64,000 nucleotides of DNA from Chryseobacterium sp. MYb7 (GCF_002979455.1 NZ_PCOU01000002.1:1-64000), one strand, 5' to 3'; positions 17,970-28,033 are shown, counted from the first letter of the stretch. Notes: generated by a model from the sequence alone, not told the origin. Translations and numbers: made by a program.

Positions 17970-18914
17970 ATGAAGAAATTTTTCAAAAAATACCTTTATT
18001 TAAGCCTGTTTCTAACGGTCGTTTTAATTGCTGGTATATGGTTTTTTCTGGTTGCCGAAGGCGAGTACGGCGTAACTCTATTTTTTACTATTCCGGTTTC
18101 TATAGGATTTATCATCGGATATGTAAAGTATTTTAAAAAAATTGGATTGATGAATGTCCTGAAAACTATTTTAAAAATCGTTTTAGGGCTGGTCATTTTC
18201 TCTGTGATCTTGATAGCAGCCGGAACAGAAGGAGCTCTTTGTATTATTATGGCTATTCCATTTATTGGCTTTGCCATGTTTGTGGGCTTCACTATTGGTT
18301 TTATTATTGGGGTTCTTGATGAGAAAAGACATATGGGGAGTGTTATTGCATTTCTTCTTTTCATCAATCCGGCATCTTATATTTTTGATACCTATACAAA
18401 GCCCATTGAGGAGACTATTACAACAGAAATGATTGTAAACTCATCAAACGAGAAGGTCTGGAAGCTTTTAAATACACAAATCAATTTCAATACCCCTGAT
18501 TTTATACTGTTTGAAAAAGGAGTCAGTTATCCAAAGAATATAAAGCTGATAAATAAAAACGGAAAATTGGGGTATAGCTGTCAGACTAACAATGATCAAC
18601 TACAGCTTAATATTGATGAGTTGATAGAAAATAAAAAAGTAAAATTCTCTCTGGAAAATCAAACTGTTCCTATGAAAGAGATCACCCCTTATAAAGATAT
18701 TGATGCCAGGCATTTACATGATTACTTTATTGTGAAGTATGGCGAGATTACTTTAGATAAACTGTCAGAAAATAAAACAAAGATCATTGCGAAAACAAAA
18801 TACAGTTATAAAATAGCACCCACATGGTATTGGAAAAAATGGTCTGGCTATATCATTGATAAAATGCAAACCCATGTATTACAATCTATAAAAACACAAT
18901 CTGAAAATGAATGA
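17970..18914 (+). CDS. Membrane protein with C-terminal SRPBCC-like domain
   Basis: A 314-residue protein. The first 145 residues hold four or five membrane helices (YLSLFLTVVLIAGIWFFL and others, Gly/Ile/Phe-rich). The C-terminal half begins ETITTEMIVNSSNEKVWKLL, the usual first strand and helix of a START/SRPBCC lipid-binding domain, and ends with the long closing helix (WYWKKWSGYIIDKMQTHVL). Such domains bind lipids or polyketides. It overlaps the methyltransferase start by 8 bp, so the two are translationally coupled. It is behind operator copy 2. Function is not known; a role in lipid or pigment handling fits the neighbours. Confidence 0.7.
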   Translation: MKKFFKKYLYLSLFLTVVLIAGIWFFLVAEGEYGVTLFFTIPVSIGFIIGYVKYFKKIGLMNVLKTILKIVLGLVIFSVILIAAGTEGALCIIMAIPFIGFAMFVGFTIGFIIGVLDEKRHMGSVIAFLLFINPASYIFDTYTKPIEETITTEMIVNSSNEKVWKLLNTQINFNTPDFILFEKGVSYPKNIKLINKNGKLGYSCQTNNDQLQLNIDELIENKKVKFSLENQTVPMKEITPYKDIDARHLHDYFIVKYGEITLDKLSENKTKIIAKTKYSYKIAPTWYWKKWSGYIIDKMQTHVLQSIKTQSENE

Positions 18915-19569
18915 TCTGCAACAATATTTTGACCGCCTGCAGCCAAGGTATTATATTAATGAAATTGCATCTTTAGGATTTACCAGACTGTTCAGAAAGA
19001 TGGCCGTTCAAAAGGTAAAAAGCTATGGAGACAAAAGAGTTTTGGATCTGATGAGCGGGCAGGGAGAAAATCTGGAATTTATACAATCTCACAATAAAAA
19101 TACAGCAATTGTAGCACTGGATTATTCTTCAGCAATGCATATGAAACTGGCTGCAACATTTGGTAATAAGCTATCAATACAACAGATCCAGAAAGATTTT
19201 TTTGAAAGTCAAATTCCAGATCATTCTATGGACATCATACTTTGCTCTTACGGAACAAAGACAATAGAAGAAGATCAGAAACCAATTTTTGCCGACAGAC
19301 TGTCAAGAATCATTGATGAAAAAGGAGAAATCATCATTGTAGAATTTGTAAAACCGAAAACAAAGTGGAGATTCAGCTGTGTGAAATGGTATATCGAAGT
19401 ACTTGTTTCAAAGCTTTTTGGAAACGAATTTGGAAAACTGTTTCACTATATCAACAAAAATGAAAGCCTTGAAGATCTTAAAAATCAATTTAGCAAAAAC
19501 AGGCTTTCTATCATATCTCACAAAAGATATCTTGATTTAGTTGAAATCCTTCATGTGAGAAGAAACTAG
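18907..19569 (+). CDS. Class I SAM-dependent methyltransferase
   Basis: A 220-residue Rossmann methyltransferase, UbiE/MenG-like in style. Motif I is VLDLMSGQGENLEF, the acidic strand 2 end is IVALDYSSAMH, and the post-motif segment reads MDIILCSYGTKT, where Gly/Tyr replace the more common patterns. The C-terminal part (WYIEVLVSKLFGNEFGKLFHYI) is probably a substrate lid. It overlaps the preceding membrane gene by 8 bp. The substrate is unknown; quinone, lipid or polyene are candidates. Confidence 0.8.
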   Translation: MNDLQQYFDRLQPRYYINEIASLGFTRLFRKMAVQKVKSYGDKRVLDLMSGQGENLEFIQSHNKNTAIVALDYSSAMHMKLAATFGNKLSIQQIQKDFFESQIPDHSMDIILCSYGTKTIEEDQKPIFADRLSRIIDEKGEIIIVEFVKPKTKWRFSCVKWYIEVLVSKLFGNEFGKLFHYINKNESLEDLKNQFSKNRLSIISHKRYLDLVEILHVRRN

Positions 19570-19575
19570 TTTTTT

Positions 19576-19606
19576 ATTTGAATTTATATTTCAAAAATTA
19601 CTGAAC
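19576..19606. promoter_or_regulatory. Operator copy 3
   Basis: TTTCA-N8-TGAAC at 19589-19606, with the same TTTGAA-N7-TTCAAA extension as copy 2. It lies just after the methyltransferase stop and about 115 bp before the SRPBCC gene, consistent with a third regulated promoter. Confidence 0.5.
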
Positions 19607-19722
19607 ATTTTAAATAAATAATAATCATGAAAAATTTAATCATTCACTTATTCCTGATTATTTATTTCAGAAAAAAAGGATCACTTTAAACTATAGTTAA
19701 CCACTTTAAAACCTTTTAAAAA

Positions 19723-20199
19723 ATGTCAACAATCTATTTAAACACAGTCATCAAAGCAGATATTCACTATGTCTTTGATCTGGCAAGGAATATTGATCTG
19801 CATCAGCAGTCTACCTCAAAATCTCATGAAAAAGCAATTGCAGGGCGTACCTCAGGGCTGATTGAAGAAAATGAAACCGTGACCTGGCGTGCAAAACATC
19901 TGGGAGTATACCAAAACCTCACCACGAAAATTGTCAGCATGGAGAAACCGGTTCAGTTCATTGATGTGATGCAGAAAGGAGCTTTCAAATCTATACGTCA
20001 CCGACATATTTTTAAAACGGTAAACGGGAAAACACTTATGACCGATATTTTCGAGTTTGAATCTCCGCTGGGCATCATTGGAAAATTATTTAATGCTATT
20101 TTTCTTACCGGATATCTCAGAAAGTTTCTGCTCAAAAGAAACGAAATGATCAAAACGATTGCAGAATCTTCTACCCATGACGGAATAGCCATTTTTTAA
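19723..20199 (+). CDS. SRPBCC family protein
   Basis: A 158-residue soluble START/SRPBCC protein: first strand IYLNTVIKADIHYVFDLARNI, central segment ETVTWRAKHLGVYQNLTTKI, and closing helix (LRKFLLKRNEMIKTIA). Family members bind or cyclise hydrophobic ligands. In Bacteroidetes and cyanobacteria this exact type often sits next to TIGR01777 epimerases, as it does here, two genes downstream. It starts 18 bp before the DUF2071 gene. Function unproved. Confidence 0.85.
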   Translation: MSTIYLNTVIKADIHYVFDLARNIDLHQQSTSKSHEKAIAGRTSGLIEENETVTWRAKHLGVYQNLTTKIVSMEKPVQFIDVMQKGAFKSIRHRHIFKTVNGKTLMTDIFEFESPLGIIGKLFNAIFLTGYLRKFLLKRNEMIKTIAESSTHDGIAIF

Positions 20200-20217
20200 T
20201 CCAAAAAATACACAATT

Positions 20218-20922
20218 ATGAATTTTTTACAAGCAGAATGGCGAAAACTGGCCATCATCAATTACGAAATCAATCCTAATATTTTACTGCCATACCTGCC
20301 AAAAGGGACGGAACTTGATTTTTACGAAGGCAAATGCTATGTAAGTCTGGTCGGGTTTATGTTTTTAAATACTAAATTATTAGGACTGCCAATCCCTTTT
20401 CACCGGAATTTCGAAGAAGTAAACCTAAGATTTTATGTAAAGAAAAAAGAAAATGGAATCTGGAAAAGGGGAGTTGTATTCATCAAAGAGATTGTTCCAA
20501 AACCTGCATTAAGCTTTGTAGCAAACTCCATTTACAAAGAAAATTATCACACTATGCCGATGAAAAATCAGATTCATGAAAAAGAAGATGAACTGTTGAT
20601 CCGGTATTTTTGGAAAGATAAAAGCTGGCATTCCATTCAGATTATAGCGGAAAATACACCAAAACCTATGGAAGAAAATTCAGAATTTGAATTTATCACA
20701 GAACATTATTTTGGCTTTACAAAAAAAGAAAATACAACCTCTGAATACGAAGTATGTCATCCAAAATGGGAATATTACCCTGTAAAAGAGTACTATTTAG
20801 AAGTTGATTTTCACAAGACCTATGGAAATGATTTTGAATGCCTGAATCACCAGCAACCCATTTCTGTAATGTTGGCCGAAGGCTCAGAAATTCAGGTCAA
20901 AACCAAAAAACACATCAGCTAA
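20218..20922 (+). CDS. DUF2071 (YqjF-like) family protein
   Basis: A 234-residue protein of the acetoacetate decarboxylase-like DUF2071/YqjF group: opening EWRKLAIINYEINPNILLPY, then GTELDFYEGKCYVSLVGFMF, and the segment NLRFYVKKKENGIWKRGVVFIKE are characteristic. The biochemical role of the family is not established. It lies between SRPBCC and TIGR01777 genes in the same direction, a repeated combination in this phylum. Confidence 0.8.
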   Translation: MNFLQAEWRKLAIINYEINPNILLPYLPKGTELDFYEGKCYVSLVGFMFLNTKLLGLPIPFHRNFEEVNLRFYVKKKENGIWKRGVVFIKEIVPKPALSFVANSIYKENYHTMPMKNQIHEKEDELLIRYFWKDKSWHSIQIIAENTPKPMEENSEFEFITEHYFGFTKKENTTSEYEVCHPKWEYYPVKEYYLEVDFHKTYGNDFECLNHQQPISVMLAEGSEIQVKTKKHIS

Positions 20923-20934
20923 AATAAAAAACTC

Positions 20935-20965
20935 CTGCCACAAAAATCTGTGCGATCAGTAGGCT
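20935..20965. repeat. Degenerate intergenic repeat (CTGTG..ATC.GT type)
   Basis: CCACAAAAATCTGTGCGATCAGTAG resembles the segment at 47786-47815 (AAAATCTGTGCCATCCGTGG). Short repeats of this form are scattered between genes in flavobacteria. Only two copies are visible here. Confidence 0.35.
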
Positions 20966-20986
20966 AATCCCTTAAATTTAAAAACA

Positions 20987-21886
20987 ATGAAAATAATCAT
21001 AGCCGGAGGTTCCGGATTCCTCGGCGAAAACTTAGAAAAATACTTTACAGAAAAAGGAAATCAGGTCTACATTCTTACCCGTAATCCCAAACGTAAAAAT
21101 GAAATATTTTGGAATGCTCAAACAATAGGCGAATGGAAAAGCAGTCTTGAAAAATCAGATGTTCTCATCAACCTTACAGGAAAATCTGTCGATTGCCGCT
21201 ATAACGAGAAAAATAAAAATGAAATCTACTCCTCAAGAATCGAGAGCACAAGAATATTACAGAAAGCCATAGATCAATGCTCTGATAAGCCAAAAATTTG
21301 GCTGAATGCCAGTTCGACAACTATTTATGTTCATTCTGAAAAACATATCAATACAGAAGAAAACGGAATTATCGGAGATGATTTTTCTATGAATATCTGT
21401 AAGAGCTGGGAAAGAGAATTTTTTAAAGTTAAAAATGAAGAAATACGAAAAGTTGCTCTTCGTACTTCTATTGTTTTAGGAAATAACGGTGGTGCCTTTC
21501 CAAAACTCAAAATGATTACAAAGCTGGGATTAGGTGGAAAACAAGGAAGAGGAAATCAAATGGTAAGCTGGATTCATATTGACGATTTCTGCAAAGCAGT
21601 AGAATGGATTATTCAGAATGAAACTATTTCAGGAACTATTAACATAACTGCTCCAGAGGCTGTTTCCAATGAAAATATGATGAAAAAGCTTAGAAATAAA
21701 ATGAAAATACCCTTTGGACTCAATGCACCTGTGTGGCAGCTGGAAGTTGCATCAGTATTCCTGAATACAGAAACGGAATTACTCTTAAAAAGCAGAAACG
21801 TTTATCCTGAAAAACTCATTAAAAACGAATTTCAGTTTACCTATCCAGGATTTGATGACGCAATTCTTAATCTCTTGGAAGCCTAA
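20987..21886 (+). CDS. TIGR01777 family NAD(P)-dependent epimerase
   Basis: A 299-residue extended short-chain dehydrogenase. The nucleotide-binding motif is IIIAGGSGFLG at the N-terminus; INLTGKSVDCRYNEKNK and the typical SSRIESTRIL and WEREF segments follow, then GNQMVSWIHIDDF and a C-terminal DUF1731-like domain. Instead of the classical YxxxK, the family uses a degenerate active site; here the position around SSTTIYVHSE is consistent. Family roles include cell division effects and unknown reductions. It is the last gene of the GbsR-associated run. Confidence 0.87.
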   Translation: MKIIIAGGSGFLGENLEKYFTEKGNQVYILTRNPKRKNEIFWNAQTIGEWKSSLEKSDVLINLTGKSVDCRYNEKNKNEIYSSRIESTRILQKAIDQCSDKPKIWLNASSTTIYVHSEKHINTEENGIIGDDFSMNICKSWEREFFKVKNEEIRKVALRTSIVLGNNGGAFPKLKMITKLGLGGKQGRGNQMVSWIHIDDFCKAVEWIIQNETISGTINITAPEAVSNENMMKKLRNKMKIPFGLNAPVWQLEVASVFLNTETELLLKSRNVYPEKLIKNEFQFTYPGFDDAILNLLEA

Positions 21887-21936
21887 TGTTTGCGGGTTTC
21901 CCAAAGGATAATTAAATTAGCGGAAAACTATTCCAT

Positions 21937-23382
21937 ATGCCGGTTACATCCAAAGTAAAACCCCTTTTTCTTTCATACTTTTTGATAAGTTCAATAGCAT
22001 TTTCGCAGGCTCATAATGTGTCTGACGGCTATCAGAAGCCTACAGATCCCTTGGTTGCCCAAAATCTGGAGCAGTGGCAGGATATGAAATTCGGGCTGTT
22101 TATGCATTGGGGAACCTACAGCCAATGGGGAATTGTAGAAAGCTGGAGTTTATGTCCTGAAGACGAATCATGGACGCAGAGAAAACCTGAGCACGGAAAA
22201 TCTTACTACGAATATGTGAAAAATTATGAAAACCTTCAGACAACTTTCAATCCAACCCAGTTCAATCCCCAAAAATGGGCTGATGCTGTAAAAAAAGCAG
22301 GAATGAAATACGTGGTTTTTACCACCAAGCATCATGATGGGTTTGCCATGTTTGATACCCAGCAGTCGGATTATAAAATAACATCTTCCAAGATCCCATT
22401 TTCAAAAAATCCAAAATCCGACGTGACGAAAGAAATTTTCAATATATTCAGAAAAGAAGGATTTAAAATAGGAGCTTACTTCTCAAAACCTGACTGGCAC
22501 TCTGATGATTACTGGTGGTCTTACTTTCCGCCCAAAGACAGAAATGTGAATTATGATCCAAAGAAATATCCGGAAAGATGGGATAACTTTAAGAAATTTA
22601 CCTTTAACCAACTGAACGAAATCACTTCCAATTATGGTAAAGTGGATATTCTTTGGCTGGATGGTGGCTGGGTACGTCCTTTTCACACCATAGATCCGAA
22701 AGTTGAATGGCAGCGCACCATTAAAGTAGAACAGGATATTGATATGGACAAAATAGGGACGATGGCCAGAAAAAATCAACCGGGGATTATCATTGTAGAC
22801 CGTACCGTTCCCGGCAAATGGGAAAATTATGTAACTCCCGAGCAGGCAGTTCCTGAGCATGCTCTTTCCATTCCCTGGGAAAGCTGTATTACAATGGGAG
22901 ATTCCTTTTCCTATGTTCCGAATGACAACTATAAAACCTCCCAGAAGATCATTGAAACCTTGGTTAAAATCATTTCAAGAGGTGGAAATTATCTTATGAA
23001 TATCGCTCCCGGACCTAATGGAGATTATGACCCAATAGTCTATGAAAGATTACAGCAGATTTCAGGCTGGATGGAGAAAAATCAGTCAGCAGTTTTTGCG
23101 ACCAGAAGCATTATACCTTACCACGAAGGAAATTACTATTATACTCAAAGCAAGGATCACCATACAGTAAATGTATTTCATCTTAGTGAACAGTCGGAAT
23201 ATCAGGCTCCAGCCGTTCTTACCTTTTCCATTTCCGAAACTTTTAAACCAAAATCTTTAAAAGTTTTAGGATTATCAAGCAAAATTCAATGGAAGAAAAC
23301 AGCAGAAAATATCATTGAAATCAAATTACCTGAAGAAAGGAAAAATCTGAAATATGCTACTGTAATTCAAATCGTTCAATAA
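21937..23382 (+). CDS. Alpha-L-fucosidase, GH29
   Basis: A 481-residue secreted glycosidase (signal peptide ending SSIAFSQ). GH29 markers are FGLFMHWGTYSQWGIVESW near residue 52, KHHDGFAMF at 131-139, and the nucleophile region DILWLDGGW with Asp242. The acid/base is not conserved in sequence in this family. It removes alpha-L-fucose from glycans, probably in the periplasm. Its stop overlaps the ATG of the GH3 gene by 1 bp (TAATG), so the two glycosidases were made together for glycan use before the GH3 gene broke. Confidence 0.92.
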   Translation: MPVTSKVKPLFLSYFLISSIAFSQAHNVSDGYQKPTDPLVAQNLEQWQDMKFGLFMHWGTYSQWGIVESWSLCPEDESWTQRKPEHGKSYYEYVKNYENLQTTFNPTQFNPQKWADAVKKAGMKYVVFTTKHHDGFAMFDTQQSDYKITSSKIPFSKNPKSDVTKEIFNIFRKEGFKIGAYFSKPDWHSDDYWWSYFPPKDRNVNYDPKKYPERWDNFKKFTFNQLNEITSNYGKVDILWLDGGWVRPFHTIDPKVEWQRTIKVEQDIDMDKIGTMARKNQPGIIIVDRTVPGKWENYVTPEQAVPEHALSIPWESCITMGDSFSYVPNDNYKTSQKIIETLVKIISRGGNYLMNIAPGPNGDYDPIVYERLQQISGWMEKNQSAVFATRSIIPYHEGNYYYTQSKDHHTVNVFHLSEQSEYQAPAVLTFSISETFKPKSLKVLGLSSKIQWKKTAENIIEIKLPEERKNLKYATVIQIVQ

Positions 23383-25914
23383 TGAGATGTATTAGTTTTA
23401 AACTTGCTGGAGTCACATTATTGTTGAATGTTGTGATTACTTTTGCTCAAAAACCTTTATATAAAGACCCAAAGCAGCCTATTGAAACCAGAGTTCAGGA
23501 CCTGTTAAAGAGAATGACTCCGGAAGAAAAATTCTGGCAGTGTTTCATGATTCCCGGAGATTTGGATAACGTCCCGAAAGCACAATATTCCCATGGGATT
23601 TTTGGATTGCAGGTAAGCGCAGGAAATCAAGGAGGTGGAGCAGCAGGGCAACTATTGAAATATAATGCCAACGAAGATGCTGAGAGACTGGTGAAAAAAA
23701 TCAATGCCATTCAGAAATATTTTGTGGAAGAATCAAGATTAGGAATTCCTATTATTCCTTTTGATGAAGCCTTACATGGGTTGGTTCGGGAAGGTGCTAC
23801 AGCTTTTCCGCAGGCAATTGGTTTAGCTGCTACTTTTAATCCGGAATTGATGGCTCAGGTTTCAACAGCGATTGCTACAGAGTCAAAACTGAGAGGAATT
23901 CGTCAGATTCTGACACCCGTGGTCAATCTTGCAAACGATGTACGATGGGGAAGAACAGAAGAAACCTATGGTGAAGATCCTTTTTTGACATCCGTAATGG
24001 GAGTCAGCTTTGTCAGTTCATTTGAAAATAAGGGAATTATTACCACTCCAAAGCACTTCTTATAACTTACTTGACGGAAGACCGTCAACAGCAAGCCATT
24101 GGCTGTTAACAGAGAAATTAAAAAATGACTGGAACTTCAAAGGCTTCGTGATCAGCGATGCAAGTGCAGTTGGTGGAGCGAATGTGCTTCATTTTACAGC
24201 AAAAGATTATGATGATGCCTCTGCACAAGCAATAAATGCCGGGCTTGACGTGATTTTTCAGACAGAATACAAACATTATGAGCTTTTTATGCCACCATTT
24301 TTGGATGGAAGAATATCGAAAGAAAGAATTGATGATGCCGTTTCAAGAGTATTGAAAGCCAAATTTGAGCTCGGATTATTTGAAAATCCTTATGTTTCGG
24401 CTAAGGAAATTGAAGAATTAAAGAAATTGAATCATAAATCTTTAGCAGAAAAAGCAGCTTTAGAATCTTTCGTTTTGCTGCAGAACAATAATAACACACT
24501 TCCTCTTTCTGAGAATATAAAAAAGATTCTGGTAGTGGGTACAGATGCTACAGACGCCAGATTAGGCGGCTATTCCGGGCCTGGAAATAAGAAAATAAAT
24601 ATTCTGGATGGACTTAAAAATTATGCCAGGAATAAAGGAGTTGAAATCATGTACTCAAAAGGAATTGACTGGAATGTAAAAGATTTTACCACCATTCCAA
24701 ATGAATATTTGTCCTCAGACAACAAAAAGGGATTAAAAGGAAGCTATTTTTCTAATACAGATTTAAAAGGAAACCCAGCCTTCGAAAAACAGGATGAACA
24801 GCTTAATTTCAAATGGACCTTATATTCTCCTGATCCTGAAAAACTTCAGCCCGATCAATACAGTGTTCGCTGGACAGGGAAATTAGAAGCGCCGGAATCA
24901 GGGAAGTATCAATTGGGGTTACGAGGAAATGACGGTTTCAGGCTTTATCTTGACGGGAAATTAATCATTGATCAATGGGAAAAACTGAGCTATTCCACAA
25001 AAACGATTGCTTTAGATTTCTTAAAAGGAAAAAAATATGATCTTAAGATTGAATTTCATGAAAATCGTGGTGAAGCCAATCTGGAACTGATCTGGAACTA
25101 CGGCCTGCACAATTATCAGAAAGATTTTAAAGAAGCTTTGGACCTTGCTCAAAAAGCAGACTATATCATTGTTACAGCCGGAATTCATGAAGGGGAATTT
25201 CAGGACCGCTCATCATTAAGTCTGCCGGGAAACCAGGAATCATTTATTCACGAAGTTTCAAAATTAAATAAACCAACTACAGTTGTTTTGATAGGTGGCT
25301 CAGCCATAAAAACAACAGCATGGAAAGATAAAGTAGGAGCCATCTTAGATATCTGGTATCCGGGTGAAGAAGGCGGGAATGCCGTTGCCAAAACGCTTTT
25401 CGGAGTTGAAAACCCGTCAGGAAAACTTCCTGTTACTTTTCCGATTGAAGAAGGACAATTACCTTTAACTTACAATCATCATCCAACAGGAAGAGGGAAT
25501 GATTATCATGACCTGAGCGGAGAACCATTATATCCGTTTGGCTTTGGACTGAGTTATACCACCTTTGAAATCTCCGGTTTACAGTTGAATAAAACTCAGT
25601 ATTCAGAAAATGATACCATCATTGCAAAAGTAAATGTAAAAAATACAGGTTCAAAAATAGGAAGCGAAGTTGTTCAGTTATATGTAAAAGACCTGTTAGC
25701 TTCTGTTTCAAGACCCATTATTGAACTCAAAGGGTTTCAGAAAATAGAATTACAGCCTGGAGAATCAAAATCTGTGACAATCGAATTCCCTATAAAACAA
25801 CTGCAATTTTTAAACGAAAAAATGAAATGGGTAGTTGAAAAAGGAACATACAGAATCATGGTAGGGAACTCTTCAAAAAACCTTTCTTTAAAACAAAATA
25901 TTGAAATATTATAA
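23382..25914 (+). pseudogene. GH3 beta-glucosidase with PA14 domain, broken by internal deletion and frameshift
   Basis: The first fragment (23382-24065) has a signal peptide and the GH3 N-terminal barrel up to ITTPKHF, then hits TAA. The second frame (usable from 24055 to 25914) resumes with T-SYNLLDGRPSTASHW. In GH3 enzymes about 40 residues normally separate the KHF motif from the (T/A)-(S/A)-YN segment; these are missing. The join falls on ACTTCT (24055-24060), which could encode both the end of KHF and the T-S before YN, as expected for a deletion between short repeats. The nucleophile region (GFVISDASAVGG), a PA14 domain (about 24740-25110) and the C-terminal GH3 and FnIII-like domains remain. 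Activity is unlikely. A terminator follows at 25920. Confidence 0.85.
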
Positions 25915-25919
25915 CAATA

Positions 25920-25948
25920 AAAAGAGCAGAAAAAATCTGCTCTTTTTT
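25920..25948. terminator. Terminator between GH3 and VGINT-type gene
   Basis: AAAGAGCAGA / TCTGCTCTTT stem with A-rich loop and T run, usable in both directions for the two convergent genes. Confidence 0.8.
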
Positions 25949-25967
25949 GAATATATTGTAAGAATCT

Positions 25968-26849
25968 CTAGTATTTTCTAGCCAAAAGAACATTCAGTAA
26001 GAAAGTTCCTGTCCAGTTACTGTTATTGGATCCGTTATTTCCCATAAAATCAACACGTGCTACAGACACTGTAAGTCTCGTTCTTCCCGCAGTCCCATTA
26101 TTGGCAAGACTCACAAACGAAGCAGTAAATACATCAGGAAAACTCGAGTTATTTCCTGCCGTAAGGATAGGATACATATTCGTAACATTAAACGGTGTGC
26201 CCTGATATTCATAAACAAGAGTCATTCTACTGGCATTGGTATAAAGCGAAGAATGAGCATTATCTACAGACGCCTTACTCACAATCCACCATCTGTCAGT
26301 AGCAGAACCAGAGTCATAGGCAGGATTAAAATGGTTCGTCCAGTCTGCAATAGCTGTCGTTCCCAAAGCATGAGGCGGAATAAAAAGCTGCGTACCATAA
26401 ATTTCCACGTTACTTGGTTTAGGAAGAACAGTAAAAGATAAATCCCAGGTTCCTCCCGTAGTATTGCTATTATTTACCACTTCAGCATAAGCCCCCGTAG
26501 GAATTACAAAAGACGCAACAGGAGTATTATCAATCCTTAAGGTATTGCCACTGGAAGCCTGGAGTGTAATGGCATTCGCGGAGATATTTTTGATTTTATA
26601 AATTCTCCCGGTAAAACTTGTAGTTCCTGCTCCAACAACAGGAAGTGTAAATGTAGCATCAGCCGTCCCGTTATAGGTAATGTAATGATCAGTTGTCAGA
26701 ATGCTATAAGTGGTGGCAGTGACCTCTTTGTACCCAGCCCTTAAGGAACCGTTGATGGCGAGAGTACTGTTTGGAGTTAAGGTATTAATACCTACTTGTG
26801 CAGACAAGGGCAGAGCCCCAAATAAAAGAATTGAGATGTATTTTTTCAT
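25968..26849 (-). CDS. Secreted VGINT-type protein
   Basis: A 293-residue protein: signal peptide (MKKYISILLFGALPLSAQ), then VGINTLTPNSTLAINGS, a motif seen in many flavobacterial surface proteins and in phage tail fibre-like proteins. Residues about 60-140 are Thr/Gly/Asn-rich beta structure (TFTLPVVGAGTTSFTGRIYKIKNIS). The C-terminus LLNVLLARKY has no T9SS tail. Paralogues lie at 58848-60794 and 63147-64000. The family has no known enzymatic motif; a structural or adhesive role is a guess. Confidence 0.7.
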   Translation of the reverse strand: MKKYISILLFGALPLSAQVGINTLTPNSTLAINGSLRAGYKEVTATTYSILTTDHYITYNGTADATFTLPVVGAGTTSFTGRIYKIKNISANAITLQASSGNTLRIDNTPVASFVIPTGAYAEVVNNSNTTGGTWDLSFTVLPKPSNVEIYGTQLFIPPHALGTTAIADWTNHFNPAYDSGSATDRWWIVSKASVDNAHSSLYTNASRMTLVYEYQGTPFNVTNMYPILTAGNNSSFPDVFTASFVSLANNGTAGRTRLTVSVARVDFMGNNGSNNSNWTGTFLLNVLLARKY

Positions 26850-26974
26850 ATTCTATAAAATTGGTTTCAAACAAAAATATAAAAAATATGATGCAAAAAT
26901 CACCTTATAAAGAATTATTTGTATGTTTTTAATACGAATAATCCTTTATGCTTTTTAATAATAGTAATAATATT

Positions 26975-27361
26975 TTAGATCAGACGACAAGGTACTTCCA
27001 GATCCTCAGTAAGATAGTAGCTGCAGCATAGCCGGTGATAACCATCAGCAATGATGAGTTCATGCTGGCCTCTTACAAGCAGTATAGGGGAAAGCTTCTT
27101 ATTTTTTTGTACTTTTTTCAGATTCTCCTTTACATGAATATTGGTTTCCGGAAGCAAAGCAAGCTTACTGGCTCTTAAGATGTCTTTTGACTTTTTGGTA
27201 ATAGTAGGAGCGGTCTTAAGTTTTTCAACCATTTTTTTGGCTTCATCCGGTTCGAAAAGGAGTTCCAGATAATCCTGCGCTGCAGGAAAATCGTGATCTT
27301 CCGGTTCTTTCATCCAGATACTGTCTTTAGTTTGATTGTTTTTTTTCGTGGAAGTCTTCAT
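26975..27361 (-). CDS. ParB/sulfiredoxin-fold domain protein
   Basis: A 128-residue cytosolic protein. The C-terminal segment IIADGYHRLCCSYYLTE followed by DLEVPCRLI matches the GxHR-type box of the ParB/sulfiredoxin nuclease fold (DGxHRLxA). The first 35 residues are charged and lack a signal. It lacks the DNA-binding helical domain of true ParB, so it is not a partition protein. Function is unknown. It is a single-gene unit, convergent with nothing close. Confidence 0.6.
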   Translation of the reverse strand: MKTSTKKNNQTKDSIWMKEPEDHDFPAAQDYLELLFEPDEAKKMVEKLKTAPTITKKSKDILRASKLALLPETNIHVKENLKKVQKNKKLSPILLVRGQHELIIADGYHRLCCSYYLTEDLEVPCRLI

Positions 27362-27541
27362 AAACGCTTATTTAAAGGATAAATAAATGTATGAAAAATA
27401 GAGCATCTTTTAATATTACATTGTGTTTTTTACGGGTTATAAAAAAATATTGGTATGATATATGCAAGATTGATAATGAACCGGAATGAATTTAATTAAA
27501 TGATATTGAATTAATTGAAATCATTCAAAAATATGAGCATT

Positions 27542-27805
27542 ATGAAAAAGTTATTAATTTCAACAGTACTGTTACTAGGTTTATCCATGAATGTTTCTGC
27601 ACAGAAACATCCACCCGTTCCTCCACATCCTTCAAAAAGTGAGTTGGTGAATATTAAAATGCAGGAGCTTACCAAAAAATATAATACAGAGAAAAAACTC
27701 ATCCTTAATCATCCTCTTGCCACTAAACAGATGAAAAGAGATCAGATGAAAGCCTTAAACCAAAGGTATGCGACTGAAAAACGATTACTTAGACAGGCAA
27801 AATAA
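27542..27805 (+). CDS. Small secreted protein, unknown
   Basis: An 87-residue protein from the ATG at 27542 (MKKLLISTVLLLGLSMNVSAQ is a good signal peptide; the 9 residues before it are probably not coding). The mature part opens with KHPPVPPHPSKSE and continues as a charged helix rich in Lys, Leu and Gln (ELTKKYNTEKKLIL, QRYATEKRLLRQAK) with two similar KxYxTEKxL segments. It resembles short periplasmic helical proteins found in Chryseobacterium. No enzyme motif is visible. Confidence 0.65.
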   Translation: MKKLLISTVLLLGLSMNVSAQKHPPVPPHPSKSELVNIKMQELTKKYNTEKKLILNHPLATKQMKRDQMKALNQRYATEKRLLRQAK

Positions 27806-28033
27806 TAAAGAATTCTTGCAGTTATAAAAATTGAAAAAGCCAATTTTCATATGCTGTGTTTTGAAGAATTTTTAATATATGATAAAAAATATTGAAAGAG
27901 AATGCGTTTTGTGTTCTCTTTCTTTGTTTAAAATTGAATGAAAATAGCTTTATTGATGCATTTTAAGATCAGTTTACAGAAACATGAAACATCCAATATT
28001 TTTCCTTAAATTCGCATAAAAATTTTTAAAGTA

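Noticed and set aside
19627..19689. 20-codon ORF beginning MKNLIIHLFLIIYFRKK upstream of the SRPBCC gene
   Set aside because: Looks like a membrane leader but is too short to support; more likely chance or a remnant.
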